A DNA stretch of 64,000 nucleotides from NCBI RefSeq assembly GCF_018417535.1, contig NZ_CP070978.1:1984001-2048000 (forward strand), read 5' to 3'. The stretch is from Burkholderia pyrrocinia (lineage in GTDB: Bacteria; Pseudomonadota; Gammaproteobacteria; Burkholderiales; Burkholderiaceae). The stretch's first letter is position 1. The number at the start of each line of letters is the position of its first letter. Under the pieces are notes generated by a model. It searched no databases, was not told the origin of the DNA, and saw only the letters and a program-made list of their open reading frames with translations. This document shows, piece after piece, positions 17,207 through 26,363 of the stretch. The position numbers and the translations under genes are program-made.

Positions 17207-18841
17207 ATGCAACGCTTCCTCATGCGGAGCGCGGTCGCGCTCGCGCTTTTCGCCGCCGTCCCGGCCTTCGCGGACGTCACGCTCGACGGCCGTTCCGTCA
17301 CGCCCGAATCCATCGCGCGCATCGCCGACGGCGAAGCCGTGTCGATCGCACCGGCCGCCCGCCAGCGGGTCGTCGCCGCGCACGACGTGCTGCTGAAGGC
17401 CGCCGCGGCCGGCCAGCAGATCTACGGGCTGACGGTCGGCGTCGGCCTCAATAAAGACCGCGAGATGGTCGACGCGCACGGCAAGCTGAGCCAGGAGGTC
17501 ATCGACGCATCGACGCGCTTCAACATCGGGCTGATCCACGCACACTCGGGCAGCGTCGGCCCCGACATGAGCGTGCGCGTCGCCCGCGCCGCGATGGCCG
17601 CACGCCTGAACGCGATGCTCGACGGCGGCGCCGGCGTGCAGCCGGCGATCGTCGATGCGTACGCGCAATTCCTCAATCGCGGCGTCACGCCGGCGATGCC
17701 GGCGGACGGCTCGATCGGCGAAGCCGACATCACGATCCTGAGCCACGTCGGCCTCGCGATGCTCGGCGAAGGCGACGTGTACTACCAGGGGCGCAAGCTC
17801 GCCGCCGCCGACGCACTGAAGTCGGCCGGCATCGCGACGATCCGTCCGTACGGCAAGGATGCGCTCGCGATCCTCAGTTCCAACGCGTATTCGGCCGGCA
17901 TGGCAGCGCTGGCGCTCACCGACATGGCGCGTCTCGCGCAGGTGTCGAAGGTCGTGTTCGCACTGAGCCTGCAGGGGCTGAACGGCAACGTGTCGCCGTT
18001 CCGCGAGGACACGCTGGCACTGCGGCCGTTCCCGGCCACGCTGCGCGCCGGCTCGGCGCTGCGCACGCTGCTCGCGGGCAGCAGCCTGTGGAATCGCGAT
18101 CCGGACCGGCCGCTGCAGGATCCGCTCAGCTTCCGCTCCGGCGTCTACCTGCTCGGCGAAGAGGATCGCACCTACGACGAGGCGCGCGCGTTGCTGCAGG
18201 TCCAGCTCAATTCGAGCGACGACAACCCGGGCGTCGCGGTCGGCGTCACGCCGAAGTCGAACCGCGCGCAGGATACGGCCGGTTATGTCGACAGCGGCGG
18301 CGCGGTGCTGCCGAGCGCGAACTTCGAACCGCTGCCGTGGGTGCTCGCGTTCGAACAGCTCGGGCTCGCGCTTGGCCACAACGCGCTCGCGTCCGCGCAG
18401 CGCATCGTCAAGCTGAACGACCCGCACCTCACCGGCCTCGCCCGCTTCCTCGGCACCGAGGAGACCGTGCATGCGTTCGGCGCGATGGAGAAGCCGCCGA
18501 CCGCGCTCGCGATGACGGTGAAGTCGCTCGCGATGCCCGTGTCGCTCGACTACCTGCCGGTCGCCGGCGGCATCGAGGACGTCGCGACGAATGCGCCCGA
18601 AATCGTGCAGCGCGTGCAGAAACAGATCGACTCGAGCTACGCGCTGCTCGGCCTCGAACTCGTCGAAGCCGCGCAGGCGATCGACCTGCGCCAGCGCAAG
18701 CAGCCGTCGTTCACGCTCGCGCCGGCCACGCAGCCGCTCTACCGCGCGCTGCGCACGAAGGTCGCGTTCCTCGAGCGCGACCGCCCGCTCACGCCCGACT
18801 TCCGGGCCGCCGATACGCTGCTGCGCGCGTATCGCGACTGA
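17207..18841 (+). CDS. Exported histidase-fold lyase lacking the MIO motif, ergothionase candidate
   Basis: This 544-residue protein has a Sec signal peptide (MQRFLMRSAVALALFAAVPA, cut after AFA) followed by a complete aromatic-amino-acid-lyase domain. It retains IYGLTVGVG (the family Y-G-x-x-T-G-x-G), SLQGLNGN, QLNSSDDNPGV and FEPLPWVLAFE. The segment that forms the MIO cofactor, normally GSVGASGDLAPL, reads GSIGEADITIL at residues 168-178, so the Ala-Ser-Gly tripeptide is gone. Ergothionases share this fold but eliminate trimethylamine by acid-base catalysis. The likely reaction is (S-methyl) ergothioneine to (S-methyl) thiourocanate, here in the periplasm (inference). Hercynine is another possible substrate. 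Confidence 0.8.
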   Translation: MQRFLMRSAVALALFAAVPAFADVTLDGRSVTPESIARIADGEAVSIAPAARQRVVAAHDVLLKAAAAGQQIYGLTVGVGLNKDREMVDAHGKLSQEVIDASTRFNIGLIHAHSGSVGPDMSVRVARAAMAARLNAMLDGGAGVQPAIVDAYAQFLNRGVTPAMPADGSIGEADITILSHVGLAMLGEGDVYYQGRKLAAADALKSAGIATIRPYGKDALAILSSNAYSAGMAALALTDMARLAQVSKVVFALSLQGLNGNVSPFREDTLALRPFPATLRAGSALRTLLAGSSLWNRDPDRPLQDPLSFRSGVYLLGEEDRTYDEARALLQVQLNSSDDNPGVAVGVTPKSNRAQDTAGYVDSGGAVLPSANFEPLPWVLAFEQLGLALGHNALASAQRIVKLNDPHLTGLARFLGTEETVHAFGAMEKPPTALAMTVKSLAMPVSLDYLPVAGGIEDVATNAPEIVQRVQKQIDSSYALLGLELVEAAQAIDLRQRKQPSFTLAPATQPLYRALRTKVAFLERDRPLTPDFRAADTLLRAYRD

Positions 18842-19007
18842 ACGGCGCGCCGCCCTTCATTCGTTTCATCGCTTTACCAGCCGCCGCGATCGTCGCCCGA
18901 TCGCGGTGCGGGGTACGCACGTCCGGATGTTTGCACGCAGCCGGATCGACCCGCCGTTCGCCGTCTTTCAACGCCGTCTTCCAACCACCACGCACTGGAA
19001 CATCATC

Positions 19008-20108
19008 ATGAAAAAAATCCTGTTCGCGCTGCCGCTCGCGGCGGCCGCCACCGCGCACGCGCAAAGCAGCGTCACGCTGTACGGCATCGTCGAGGACGGC
19101 GTCGACTACGTGTCGAACGTGCAGGGCAAGCATCTCGTGCAGCTCGCGTCGGGCGTGACGGCCGGCAGCCGCTGGGGCGTGCACGGCACCGAGGATCTCG
19201 GCGTGGGCTTGAGCGCGATCTTCCGGCTCGAAAGCGGCTTCGACATCAACTCCGGCCGCCTCGGCAGCGGGCTCGCGTTCTCGCGCAACGCTTACGTCGG
19301 CCTGAACGACGCGAAGCTCGGCACGCTCACGCTCGGCCGCCAGTGGGACTCGATCGTCGACTACGTCGAGCCGTTCACGCTGAACGGCAACATCGGCGGC
19401 TATTACTTCGCGCACCCGAACGACATGGACAACACCGACAACGGCTTCCCGATCTCGAACGCGGTCAAGTACCGCAGCCCGACGATCGCGGGCGTCACGT
19501 TCGGCGGCCTCTACGCGTTCGGCGGGCAGCCGGGCCGGTTCTCGGACAACGCGACGTTCAGCGTCGGCGCGAGCTACGCGGCGGGGCCGGTCGGCTTCGG
19601 CATCGGCTACCTGCGGATCAACAACCCGGGCGTGTCGACGCAGGGCTACCAGAACTATCCGGGCTTCACGAACGCGATCTACGGCAACTACCTCGATGCG
19701 GCGCGCGCGCAGAAGGTGTTCGGCGTCGGCGCGTCGTACCAAGTCGTGCAGTGGCTGAAGGTGCTGGCCGACTTCACGAACACGAACTTCCAGCAGGGCA
19801 GCGCCGGGCACGATGCGACGTTCCAGAACTATGAGCTGTCGACGCTCGTCACGCCGACGCCGGCGGTGACGATCGGCGCCGGCTATACGTACACGACGGG
19901 CCGCGACCATGCGACGAACGCGGAGCCGAAGTATCACCAGTTCAACCTGAGCGTGGAGTACGCGCTGTCCAAGCGCACGAGCGTCTATGTGATGGGGGCG
20001 TTCCAGAAGGCGGCGGGCGATGCGCCGGTCGCGCAGATCGCGGGCTTCAATCCGTCGGGCAACCAGAAGCAGGCGGTCGGCCGTGCCGGTATCCGGCACG
20101 TGTTCTGA
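19008..20108 (+). CDS. Gram-negative porin (OmpC/Omp32 type)
   Basis: The 366-residue protein has a signal peptide ending AATAHA and the first-strand motif QSSVTLYGIVEDGVDYVSN. It also carries the usual burkholderial porin motifs SRWGVHGTEDLG, FSRNAYVGL, GRQWDSIVDYV and a C-terminal aromatic end GRAGIRHVF. It forms a trimeric outer-membrane channel. It lies 166 bp downstream of the lyase and in the same direction, so it probably admits the locus substrate into the periplasm (inference). Confidence 0.93.
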   Translation: MKKILFALPLAAAATAHAQSSVTLYGIVEDGVDYVSNVQGKHLVQLASGVTAGSRWGVHGTEDLGVGLSAIFRLESGFDINSGRLGSGLAFSRNAYVGLNDAKLGTLTLGRQWDSIVDYVEPFTLNGNIGGYYFAHPNDMDNTDNGFPISNAVKYRSPTIAGVTFGGLYAFGGQPGRFSDNATFSVGASYAAGPVGFGIGYLRINNPGVSTQGYQNYPGFTNAIYGNYLDAARAQKVFGVGASYQVVQWLKVLADFTNTNFQQGSAGHDATFQNYELSTLVTPTPAVTIGAGYTYTTGRDHATNAEPKYHQFNLSVEYALSKRTSVYVMGAFQKAAGDAPVAQIAGFNPSGNQKQAVGRAGIRHVF

Positions 20109-20192
20109 CGTTTCCCACGGCTGACGGCCGCGCGTCGCGCGTGCAGGCAGCCGATCCGCTCGCCTTCGCCTTCTCCACACAATTCGATCAGT

Positions 20193-21263
20193 ATGCCTAT
20201 CCATTCAACCCGGAACACCGGCCGGCGTCGCCGCCTTCTGTCGACCCTCGGCGCATCGCTGATCGCCTGCACGATCGCCGACGACGTCTCGGCCCAGTCG
20301 TCCGTATCGCTGTACGGTCTGGCCGACGTGTATGTCGGCACGCAAAAGAGCCTCGGCAAGCCGCGTGCGTATGCGATGAATTCCGGCGGCTTCACGACGA
20401 GCTTCTGGGGCATCGGCGGCCGCGAGGATCTCGGCGGCGGCTATGCGCTGCAGTTCGCGCTCGAAGCGTTCATGCGCCCGTCGAACGGCGGCGCCGGCCG
20501 CTTCAGCGGCGATACGTTTTTCGGCCGCAACGCGTATGTCGGCGTCGCGACGCCGTACGGCGCGCTGCGCGCGGGACGCAACACGACGCCGTATTACATC
20601 TCCGTCGTGCGCTTCAACCCGTTCTCGACGTCGTTCGGCTTCTCGCCGGCGCTAAACCAGATGTACAAGGGCGTATCGGGGCAAGGCCTCGTCGGCGACA
20701 ACGGCTGGAGCAATTCGATCCTGTATTCGACGCCCGCCGACCACGCGCTGCAGGCGAGCCTGATCTATGCGACGGGCAACGAGCCCGGTCACACCGGCGC
20801 GAACCAGTGGGGCGGCAGCGTCACCTACGACCGTCAACGCGCATTCAGTGCGACGCTCGCATTCCAGCAGGCGCGCTACGACCGGACACCGGGCGACCTG
20901 AACGCGTCCATCGCCGGCTTCACGCAGCAGGACGCGGTGTTGGCCGGTGTCGGCTACGACCTGAAGTTCGTGAAGTTCACCGCGTTCTACCAGTACGTGC
21001 ACGACGCGATCGACGGCGGCGGGCTCGGCACGCACAGCGGGCAGGTGGGCGCAGCGGTGCCGGTGGGCTTCGGCACGCTGCTCGCGTCGGTCATGGCCGC
21101 GAAAAGCCACGGCCGCGACCGCCCGTCGAGAACGACCTGGGCGCTCGGCTACGACTACCGGCTGTCGAAACGGACCGACGTCTACGTCGCGTTCATGCGC
21201 GACCGCGCGCGCGGATACGGGAACGGCGATTCGACCGGGCTCGGCCTGCGCACCGCATTCTGA
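20193..21263 (+). CDS. Second Gram-negative porin
   Basis: The 356-residue porin has an arginine-rich N-terminus, a hydrophobic core and a cut near DDVSA, then QSSVSLYGLADVYVG. It also has FWGIGGREDLGGGYALQF, GRNAYVGV and a terminal LGLRTAF. It is 84 bp after the first porin in the same direction, but the two are clearly diverged and not a recent duplication. It may serve the same uptake route or another one. The next gene is convergent. Confidence 0.9.
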   Translation: MPIHSTRNTGRRRRLLSTLGASLIACTIADDVSAQSSVSLYGLADVYVGTQKSLGKPRAYAMNSGGFTTSFWGIGGREDLGGGYALQFALEAFMRPSNGGAGRFSGDTFFGRNAYVGVATPYGALRAGRNTTPYYISVVRFNPFSTSFGFSPALNQMYKGVSGQGLVGDNGWSNSILYSTPADHALQASLIYATGNEPGHTGANQWGGSVTYDRQRAFSATLAFQQARYDRTPGDLNASIAGFTQQDAVLAGVGYDLKFVKFTAFYQYVHDAIDGGGLGTHSGQVGAAVPVGFGTLLASVMAAKSHGRDRPSRTTWALGYDYRLSKRTDVYVAFMRDRARGYGNGDSTGLGLRTAF

Positions 21264-21400
21264 GCCCGCACGCACCGGTGCGGCGCCACGATCGTGCGCA
21301 GACGCAGGCCGTGCATGTGGCGCGTGTGCTGGCGCAGGCGTTGCGCAGTTGATCTGCGATACCGAAAAAACACGAGACGCAGAGGCGCAGCCCGCCTGCG

Positions 21401-22306
21401 TCACTGCGGCTCGCCCATCCCGCCCATCAGCGCCATCAATTGTTCGCGCAGCCACCGGCTGCCCTGGTCCTGATCGGCGCTGCGATGCCAGTAGCAGAAG
21501 TAATCGAGGCCCGGCATCTCGAACGGCAGTTCGAGGATGCGGGCCGGATAGCGCTGCAGCAGCCGCAGCGGCGCCGTCAGCGCGAGATCGCCGCGCATCG
21601 CGATCAGCGGCGCGACCATGTAGTGCTGCACGCGCATCTGGATATTGCGGCGCAGCCCGAGGCGCGTCAGTTCCGCGTCGACGTGCCCGCTGCCCTTGCG
21701 GCGGCTCGACACGTGGATGTGCCCCATCGACAGGTAGTCGTCCATGGTCAGCGTGTCGCCCTTGAACGGGTGATCGTCGCGGATCATGCATGCGTAGCGG
21801 TCGCGCACGAGCAGCGCCTGGTGCAGATGCGGATCGCCAATCAGCGGCGCGTCGATCGCGATGTCGACCGAGCCGTTCGCGAGTGCCGTGGCCACTTCGC
21901 GGCGGTCCATCGTGTAGCTGCGCACGTGCATGCCGGGCGCTTCCCGCTGCAGCAGTTCGCCGAGCGCCGGCAACAGCAGCGCTTCGGTCAGGTCGCTCAT
22001 GCTGAGCCGGAACACGCGCGCCGACGATGCGGGATCGAACACGTCGCCTTCGTGCGCGCTCGAATCGAGCAACTGCAGCGCCTCGCGCACGCGGCCGACG
22101 ATGTTCTCGGCCATCGGCGTCGGCATCATCCCGGCCGGCGTGCTGACGAACAGCGGATCGTTCAGCGTCTTGCGCAGCCGCGCCAGCGCATTGCTGACGG
22201 CCGGCTGCGTGAGGTTCAGCACCTCGGCCGCCCGCGTCAGGTTGCGCTTGTTGTAGATCGCCTCGAATACGACGAACAGGTTCAGATCAATCTTCGAAAG
22301 GCGCAT
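21401..22306 (-). CDS. LysR-family regulator (NodD-like group)
   Basis: The 301-residue product has the helix-turn-helix LTRAAEVLNLTQPAVSNALA and a substrate-binding domain. The ATG at 22306 has a perfect AAGGAG upstream; the frame extends further but without domain content. It lies just downstream of, and in the same direction as, the acyl-CoA dehydrogenase operon (gap 100 bp), which it may regulate (inference). It converges on the second porin gene. Confidence 0.88.
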   Translation of the reverse strand: MRLSKIDLNLFVVFEAIYNKRNLTRAAEVLNLTQPAVSNALARLRKTLNDPLFVSTPAGMMPTPMAENIVGRVREALQLLDSSAHEGDVFDPASSARVFRLSMSDLTEALLLPALGELLQREAPGMHVRSYTMDRREVATALANGSVDIAIDAPLIGDPHLHQALLVRDRYACMIRDDHPFKGDTLTMDDYLSMGHIHVSSRRKGSGHVDAELTRLGLRRNIQMRVQHYMVAPLIAMRGDLALTAPLRLLQRYPARILELPFEMPGLDYFCYWHRSADQDQGSRWLREQLMALMGGMGEPQ

Positions 22307-22406
22307 CGCCGGATCTCCTTGCCGGCATCTTACGGCGTGCGCCTCTCGTTCGTCCATGCCGGCCCCGCGGGCTGCACCAGACGCGTTGCGCATCCCGGCG
22401 CGCCGC

Positions 22407-23651
22407 TCAACCGCGCGGCGGCGGCGTCAGGTACGGCGCGGTCGAGCCCGGCTCGCCGTCCTTGATCTCCATCCGCGCGATCGCCTGCAGATGCACCTCG
22501 TCCGGGCCGTCGGCGAAGCGCAGCGCGCGGCCCCAGGTCCACAGATCGGCGAGCGGCGTATCGGGGCTCAACCCCGCCGCGCCGAACACCTGCATCGCAC
22601 GGTCGCAGACGTCCGTATACACGGTCGGCACGAGCGCCTTGATCATCGCGATTTCCTTGCGCGCGGCCTTCGCGCCGACCTTGTCGATCATCCACGCGGC
22701 CTTCAGCACGAGCAGGCGCGCCTGGTCGATCTCGATGCGCGAGCGCGCGATCCATTCGCCGACCGTGCCGTGCCGGTTCAACGGCTTGCCGAACGCGACG
22801 CGCGACTGCGCTCGGTCGACCATCAGTTCCAGCGCGAGCTCGGCCGCGCCGATCGAACGCATGCAGTGATGGATGCGGCCCGGCCCGAGGCGGGCCTGCG
22901 CGAGCGCGAAGCCGCTGCCTTCCGCGCCGAGCAGGTTACGCGCCGGCACGCGCACGTTGTCGAACGTGATCTCGCAGTGCCCTTCCGGCGCGTGGTGATT
23001 GACCACCGTGATGTTGCGCACGATCGTCACGCCCGGCGTGTCGCGCGGCACGAGGATCATGCTCTGCTGCTGGTGCGACTCGGCATCGGGATCGGTCTTG
23101 CCCATCACGATGAAGATCTTGCAGTTCGGATGCGCGGCGTTCGTGATGAACCACTTGCGGCCGTTGATCACATACTCGTCGCCCACGCGCTCGATGCGCG
23201 TCGTGATGTTCGTCGCATCCGACGACGCCACGTCGGGCTCCGTCATCGCGAACGCCGAACGGATCTCGCCGCGCAGCAGCGGCAGCAGCCACTGTTCGCG
23301 CTGCTCGGGCGTCGCGAACATGTGCAGCAGCTCCATGTTGCCCGTGTCCGGCGCGTTGCAGTTGAACACCTCCGACGCCCAGCTCACGCGCCCCATGATC
23401 TCGGCGAGCGGCGCATATTCGAGGTTCGTCAGGCCCATGCCGGGCTCGTCGTCCTTCAGGTGCGGCAGGAACAGGTTCCACAGCCCCTCTGCCTTCGCGC
23501 GTTCCTTCAGCTCCTCCATGAACGACACGGGATACTGGCCCGCATGCACTTCCTCGTTCCACTGGCGGATGCGCGGCACGATGTGCGCGTCCATGAACGC
23601 GCGCACGCGTTCGCGCAGTTCTTCCACTTTCGGGGTGTAGCCAAAGTCCAT
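22407..23651 (-). CDS. Acyl-CoA dehydrogenase (ACAD11-like C-terminal type)
   Basis: The 414-residue flavoenzyme-fold protein has [15 protein letters not shown] (FAD and substrate region), [13 protein letters not shown] and [16 protein letters not shown]. The last of these is characteristic of the ACAD10/11-like subgroup found alongside APH kinases. Other motifs are RVAFGKPL and [10 protein letters not shown]. It would act on a CoA thioester in the cytoplasm. It is the last enzyme of a minus-strand operon with two SDR genes, an APH-like gene and a phosphatase gene. Confidence 0.9.
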   Translation of the reverse strand: MDFGYTPKVEELRERVRAFMDAHIVPRIRQWNEEVHAGQYPVSFMEELKERAKAEGLWNLFLPHLKDDEPGMGLTNLEYAPLAEIMGRVSWASEVFNCNAPDTGNMELLHMFATPEQREQWLLPLLRGEIRSAFAMTEPDVASSDATNITTRIERVGDEYVINGRKWFITNAAHPNCKIFIVMGKTDPDAESHQQQSMILVPRDTPGVTIVRNITVVNHHAPEGHCEITFDNVRVPARNLLGAEGSGFALAQARLGPGRIHHCMRSIGAAELALELMVDRAQSRVAFGKPLNRHGTVGEWIARSRIEIDQARLLVLKAAWMIDKVGAKAARKEIAMIKALVPTVYTDVCDRAMQVFGAAGLSPDTPLADLWTWGRALRFADGPDEVHLQAIARMEIKDGEPGSTAPYLTPPPRG

Positions 23652-23684
23652 GATCGACTCCTCGAGATTCCGGTTTCCGTTCGG

Positions 23685-24443
23685 TCAGAAGGCAGAGACA
23701 CCGCCGTCGACGGCGACGGCCTGCCCGGTCAGGTAAGTGTTTTCCTTCGCGCACAGCGTCAGCATCGTCGCGACGATTTCGGCGGGCCGGCCGAGCCGCT
23801 TCATCGGCGAGCCTTGCGCGAGAAAATCCTGGCGGTCGCCGATATCGCTGTCGGTAACCATCGGCGTCGTGCTGTAGAACGGGCACACCGCATTCACGCG
23901 GATGCCGTGGCGCGCGTATTCGAGCGCGGCTGTCTTCGTGAGCCCGACCACCGCATGCTTCGACGCCGCGTACGCGGCCAGCTTCGGCGCGCCGCCGAGC
24001 CCGGCCATCGATGCGACGTTCAGGATCACGCCTTCGCGCTGCGCGAGCATCTGGCGGATCTGGTGCTTCATCCCGAAGAACACGCCCTTCGCGTTCACCG
24101 CGAAGCTCAGGTCGAGATCGGCTTCGTCGGTGTCGATCAGCGCCTTCATCGGCGGCGCGATGCCCGCGTTGTTGATGCCGACGTCGAGCCGCCCGAAGCG
24201 CGCGGCGGCCGCGTGCACCAGCGACGCGACGTCCGCCTCGATGCGCACGTCGCAGCGCTGCGCGATCACGTCGGCGCCGGCCGCGCGCAGCGGCGCGGCC
24301 ACGCGTTCGAGCGCTTCGCCGTTCAGGTCGCCGAGCGCCAGCCGCGCGCCCATCGCGGCCAGCTCGCTCGCAAGCAACGCGCCGAAGCCGCTCGCGGCGC
24401 CGGTGATCATCACGGCCTGCCCGGCGTAGCTGTCGATTTTCAT
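23685..24443 (-). CDS. Short-chain dehydrogenase/reductase
   Basis: The 252-residue Rossmann enzyme has the nucleotide motif TGAASGFG, the NNAG motif, and catalytic Ser-Tyr-Lys visible in ASMAGLGG and YAASKHA. The PCFYST-like segment AVCPFYSTTPMV is typical of 3-hydroxyacyl-CoA type SDRs. It is close to the next SDR gene (7 bp between them) and upstream of the acyl-CoA dehydrogenase gene. Its likely role is oxidation of a hydroxyacyl-CoA (inference). Confidence 0.88.
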   Translation of the reverse strand: MKIDSYAGQAVMITGAASGFGALLASELAAMGARLALGDLNGEALERVAAPLRAAGADVIAQRCDVRIEADVASLVHAAAARFGRLDVGINNAGIAPPMKALIDTDEADLDLSFAVNAKGVFFGMKHQIRQMLAQREGVILNVASMAGLGGAPKLAAYAASKHAVVGLTKTAALEYARHGIRVNAVCPFYSTTPMVTDSDIGDRQDFLAQGSPMKRLGRPAEIVATMLTLCAKENTYLTGQAVAVDGGVSAF

Positions 24444-24450
24444 CCCGCGC

Positions 24451-25215
24451 TCAGATCGTCAGGCCGCCGTCGACGACGATGCATTCGCCGTTCGTATAGC
24501 TCGCCGCGTCCGACACGAGATACAGCACGGTGCCGGCCATCTCGCGCGGCTCCGCGTGGCGGCGCAGCGGGATCTTCGCCATCCAGTTCTCGTAGATGTC
24601 CTTGTCGGCGAACAGCGCGCCCGCGAACTTCGTCTTCGTGAGGCCCGGCAGCAGCGCGTTCACGCGGATGCCGAGCGGCCCGCATTCCTTCGCGAACGCC
24701 TTCGTCATGTTGACGACGGCCGCCTTCGTGATCGAGTAGATGCCCTGCCGGTCGCCCGGCTGCAGCGCATTCACCGACGCCGTGTTGACGATCGCGCCGC
24801 CGCCGTGCGTCTTCATCAGCTTGCCGGCCTCGACCGACATGAAGAAGTAGCCGCGGATGTTCACGTCGACCGTCTTCTCGTATGCCGCGAGATCGGTATC
24901 GAGGATGTGCCCGAAATACGGGTTCGCGGCCGCGTTGTTCACGAGGATGTCGAGTCGCCCGTGCTTGCCGCGGATGTGCTCGAACGTCGCGGCGATATCT
25001 TCCAGCCGCCCGACGTGGCAGGCCAGCGCCTCGGCGCGGCCGCCCGCCGCGACGATCGCGTCGGCCACGGCCTGGCAATCGTCGAGCTTGCGGCTCGACA
25101 CGATCACGTGTGCGCCCTGCTCTGCAAGCAGCTTCGCGATTTCCTCGCCGATGCCGCGGCTCGCGCCCGTCACCAGCGCGATCCTGCCGGTCAGGTCGAA
25201 CAGATTCGTTGCCAT
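24451..25215 (-). CDS. Short-chain dehydrogenase/reductase
   Basis: The 254-residue Rossmann enzyme has TGASRGIG, NNAA, NTASVNALQPG and the YSITKAA catalytic motif, and ends in CIVVDGGLTI. The ATG at 25215 is preceded by GGAGGAG; an ATG 18 bases upstream overlaps that site and is unlikely. It differs from the adjacent SDR in sequence and is not a simple duplicate. It belongs to the same acyl-CoA operon. Confidence 0.88.
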   Translation of the reverse strand: MATNLFDLTGRIALVTGASRGIGEEIAKLLAEQGAHVIVSSRKLDDCQAVADAIVAAGGRAEALACHVGRLEDIAATFEHIRGKHGRLDILVNNAAANPYFGHILDTDLAAYEKTVDVNIRGYFFMSVEAGKLMKTHGGGAIVNTASVNALQPGDRQGIYSITKAAVVNMTKAFAKECGPLGIRVNALLPGLTKTKFAGALFADKDIYENWMAKIPLRRHAEPREMAGTVLYLVSDAASYTNGECIVVDGGLTI

Positions 25216-25282
25216 GTTGTCTCGCTCCTCCATTGATGGATTGTCGTGTCGCCGCGCTACGATCCCGGCGATTTCAGCAATT

Positions 25283-26314
25283 TCAGCGATGCGCGTCGAT
25301 CACGCTCACGGCCAGTTCGGCCAGCCGGCCGGCCATTGCGCCGACGCGCAGCGCTTGCTCGCTCGACGCGTTGCCCTGCAGCGCGCGCGCCTTCACGCCC
25401 TGCGCGATCGCCGCGAGGCGGAAGAAACTGAATGCGAGGTAGAAATGCCAGTCGCGGATCGGCTCGATCCCGCGCAGTTCGCAATAGCGCGCGACGATCG
25501 CCGCTTCGTCCGGGACGCCGAGTTCGGCGCGATCCAGGCCCGCGATCCCGCGCACCTGCCCGCCGGACGGCAGCCGCAGGCACATGCAGAAATACGCGAG
25601 ATCGGCGAGCGGGTTGCCGAGCGTCGACAGCTCCCAGTCGAGCACGGCCTGCACGCGATAGCCGTCGCGCGCGAACATCAGGTTGTCGATCCGGAAATCG
25701 CCATGCACCAGCGCCGGCCGGCCCGTGTCCTCGAGGCACGCTTTCGGCAGCCAGTCGATCAGCGTCTCCATCGCGTCGAGGCGCTCGGTTTCGGCCGCGC
25801 GATACTGCTTCGTCCACACGCCGATCTGGCGCTCGAAGTAGTTGCCGGGGCGGCCGTAGTCGGCGAGGCCCACCGCGTCGACATCGACGTCGTGCAATGC
25901 GGCCATCGTCTGCAGCAGCGCGTCGTAACACGCCGCGCGATCGGCCTTCGGCAGTTCCGGCAGCGCGGGATCCCAGAAGATCCGACCGTCCTCGAAGCTC
26001 ATCACGTAGAACATGCTGCCGATCACGTCGCGGTCGACGCAGAGGTGATACGGACGCGCGACCGGCACCGCGGTGCCCGACAGCGCGGTCAACACGCGGA
26101 ATTCGCGGTCGACCGCATGCGCGGATTTCAGCAGTTCGCCCGGCGGCTGGCGGCGCAGCACGTAGCGGCCGCTCTTCGCGTGCAGCAGGAAAGTCGGATT
26201 CGACTGGCCGCCGGCAAACTTCTCCGTGTCGACCGGGCCTTCGAAGCCCGGCACGTGCGCTTCCAGATAGCGCGTGAGGCGGGCTGTATCGAGTTGCTGG
26301 GAAGGGTTCGTCAT
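25283..26314 (-). CDS. APH-family phosphotransferase (ACAD10/11-type kinase)
   Basis: The 343-residue protein has an aminoglycoside-phosphotransferase fold: GGQSNPTFLL loop, VLRRQPPG (ATP-binding Lys), catalytic VHGDFRIDNLMF, and the metal motif VLDWELSTLGNP. This subgroup matches the kinase domain fused to acyl-CoA dehydrogenases in animal ACAD10 and ACAD11, where it phosphorylates the 4-hydroxy group of 4-hydroxyacyl-CoAs. Here kinase and dehydrogenase are separate genes in one operon. Antibiotic resistance is unlikely. Confidence 0.85.
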   Translation of the reverse strand: MTNPSQQLDTARLTRYLEAHVPGFEGPVDTEKFAGGQSNPTFLLHAKSGRYVLRRQPPGELLKSAHAVDREFRVLTALSGTAVPVARPYHLCVDRDVIGSMFYVMSFEDGRIFWDPALPELPKADRAACYDALLQTMAALHDVDVDAVGLADYGRPGNYFERQIGVWTKQYRAAETERLDAMETLIDWLPKACLEDTGRPALVHGDFRIDNLMFARDGYRVQAVLDWELSTLGNPLADLAYFCMCLRLPSGGQVRGIAGLDRAELGVPDEAAIVARYCELRGIEPIRDWHFYLAFSFFRLAAIAQGVKARALQGNASSEQALRVGAMAGRLAELAVSVIDAHR

Positions 26315-26363
26315 CGTCGCGATCGTTCGTGAATGCGTGAGTGAGTGGGTACTTCGGCTTCGG

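Noticed and set aside
25283..26314. Aminoglycoside resistance kinase
   Set aside because: The APH fold is shared, but the operon partners and subgroup motifs fit the ACAD10/11-type kinase.
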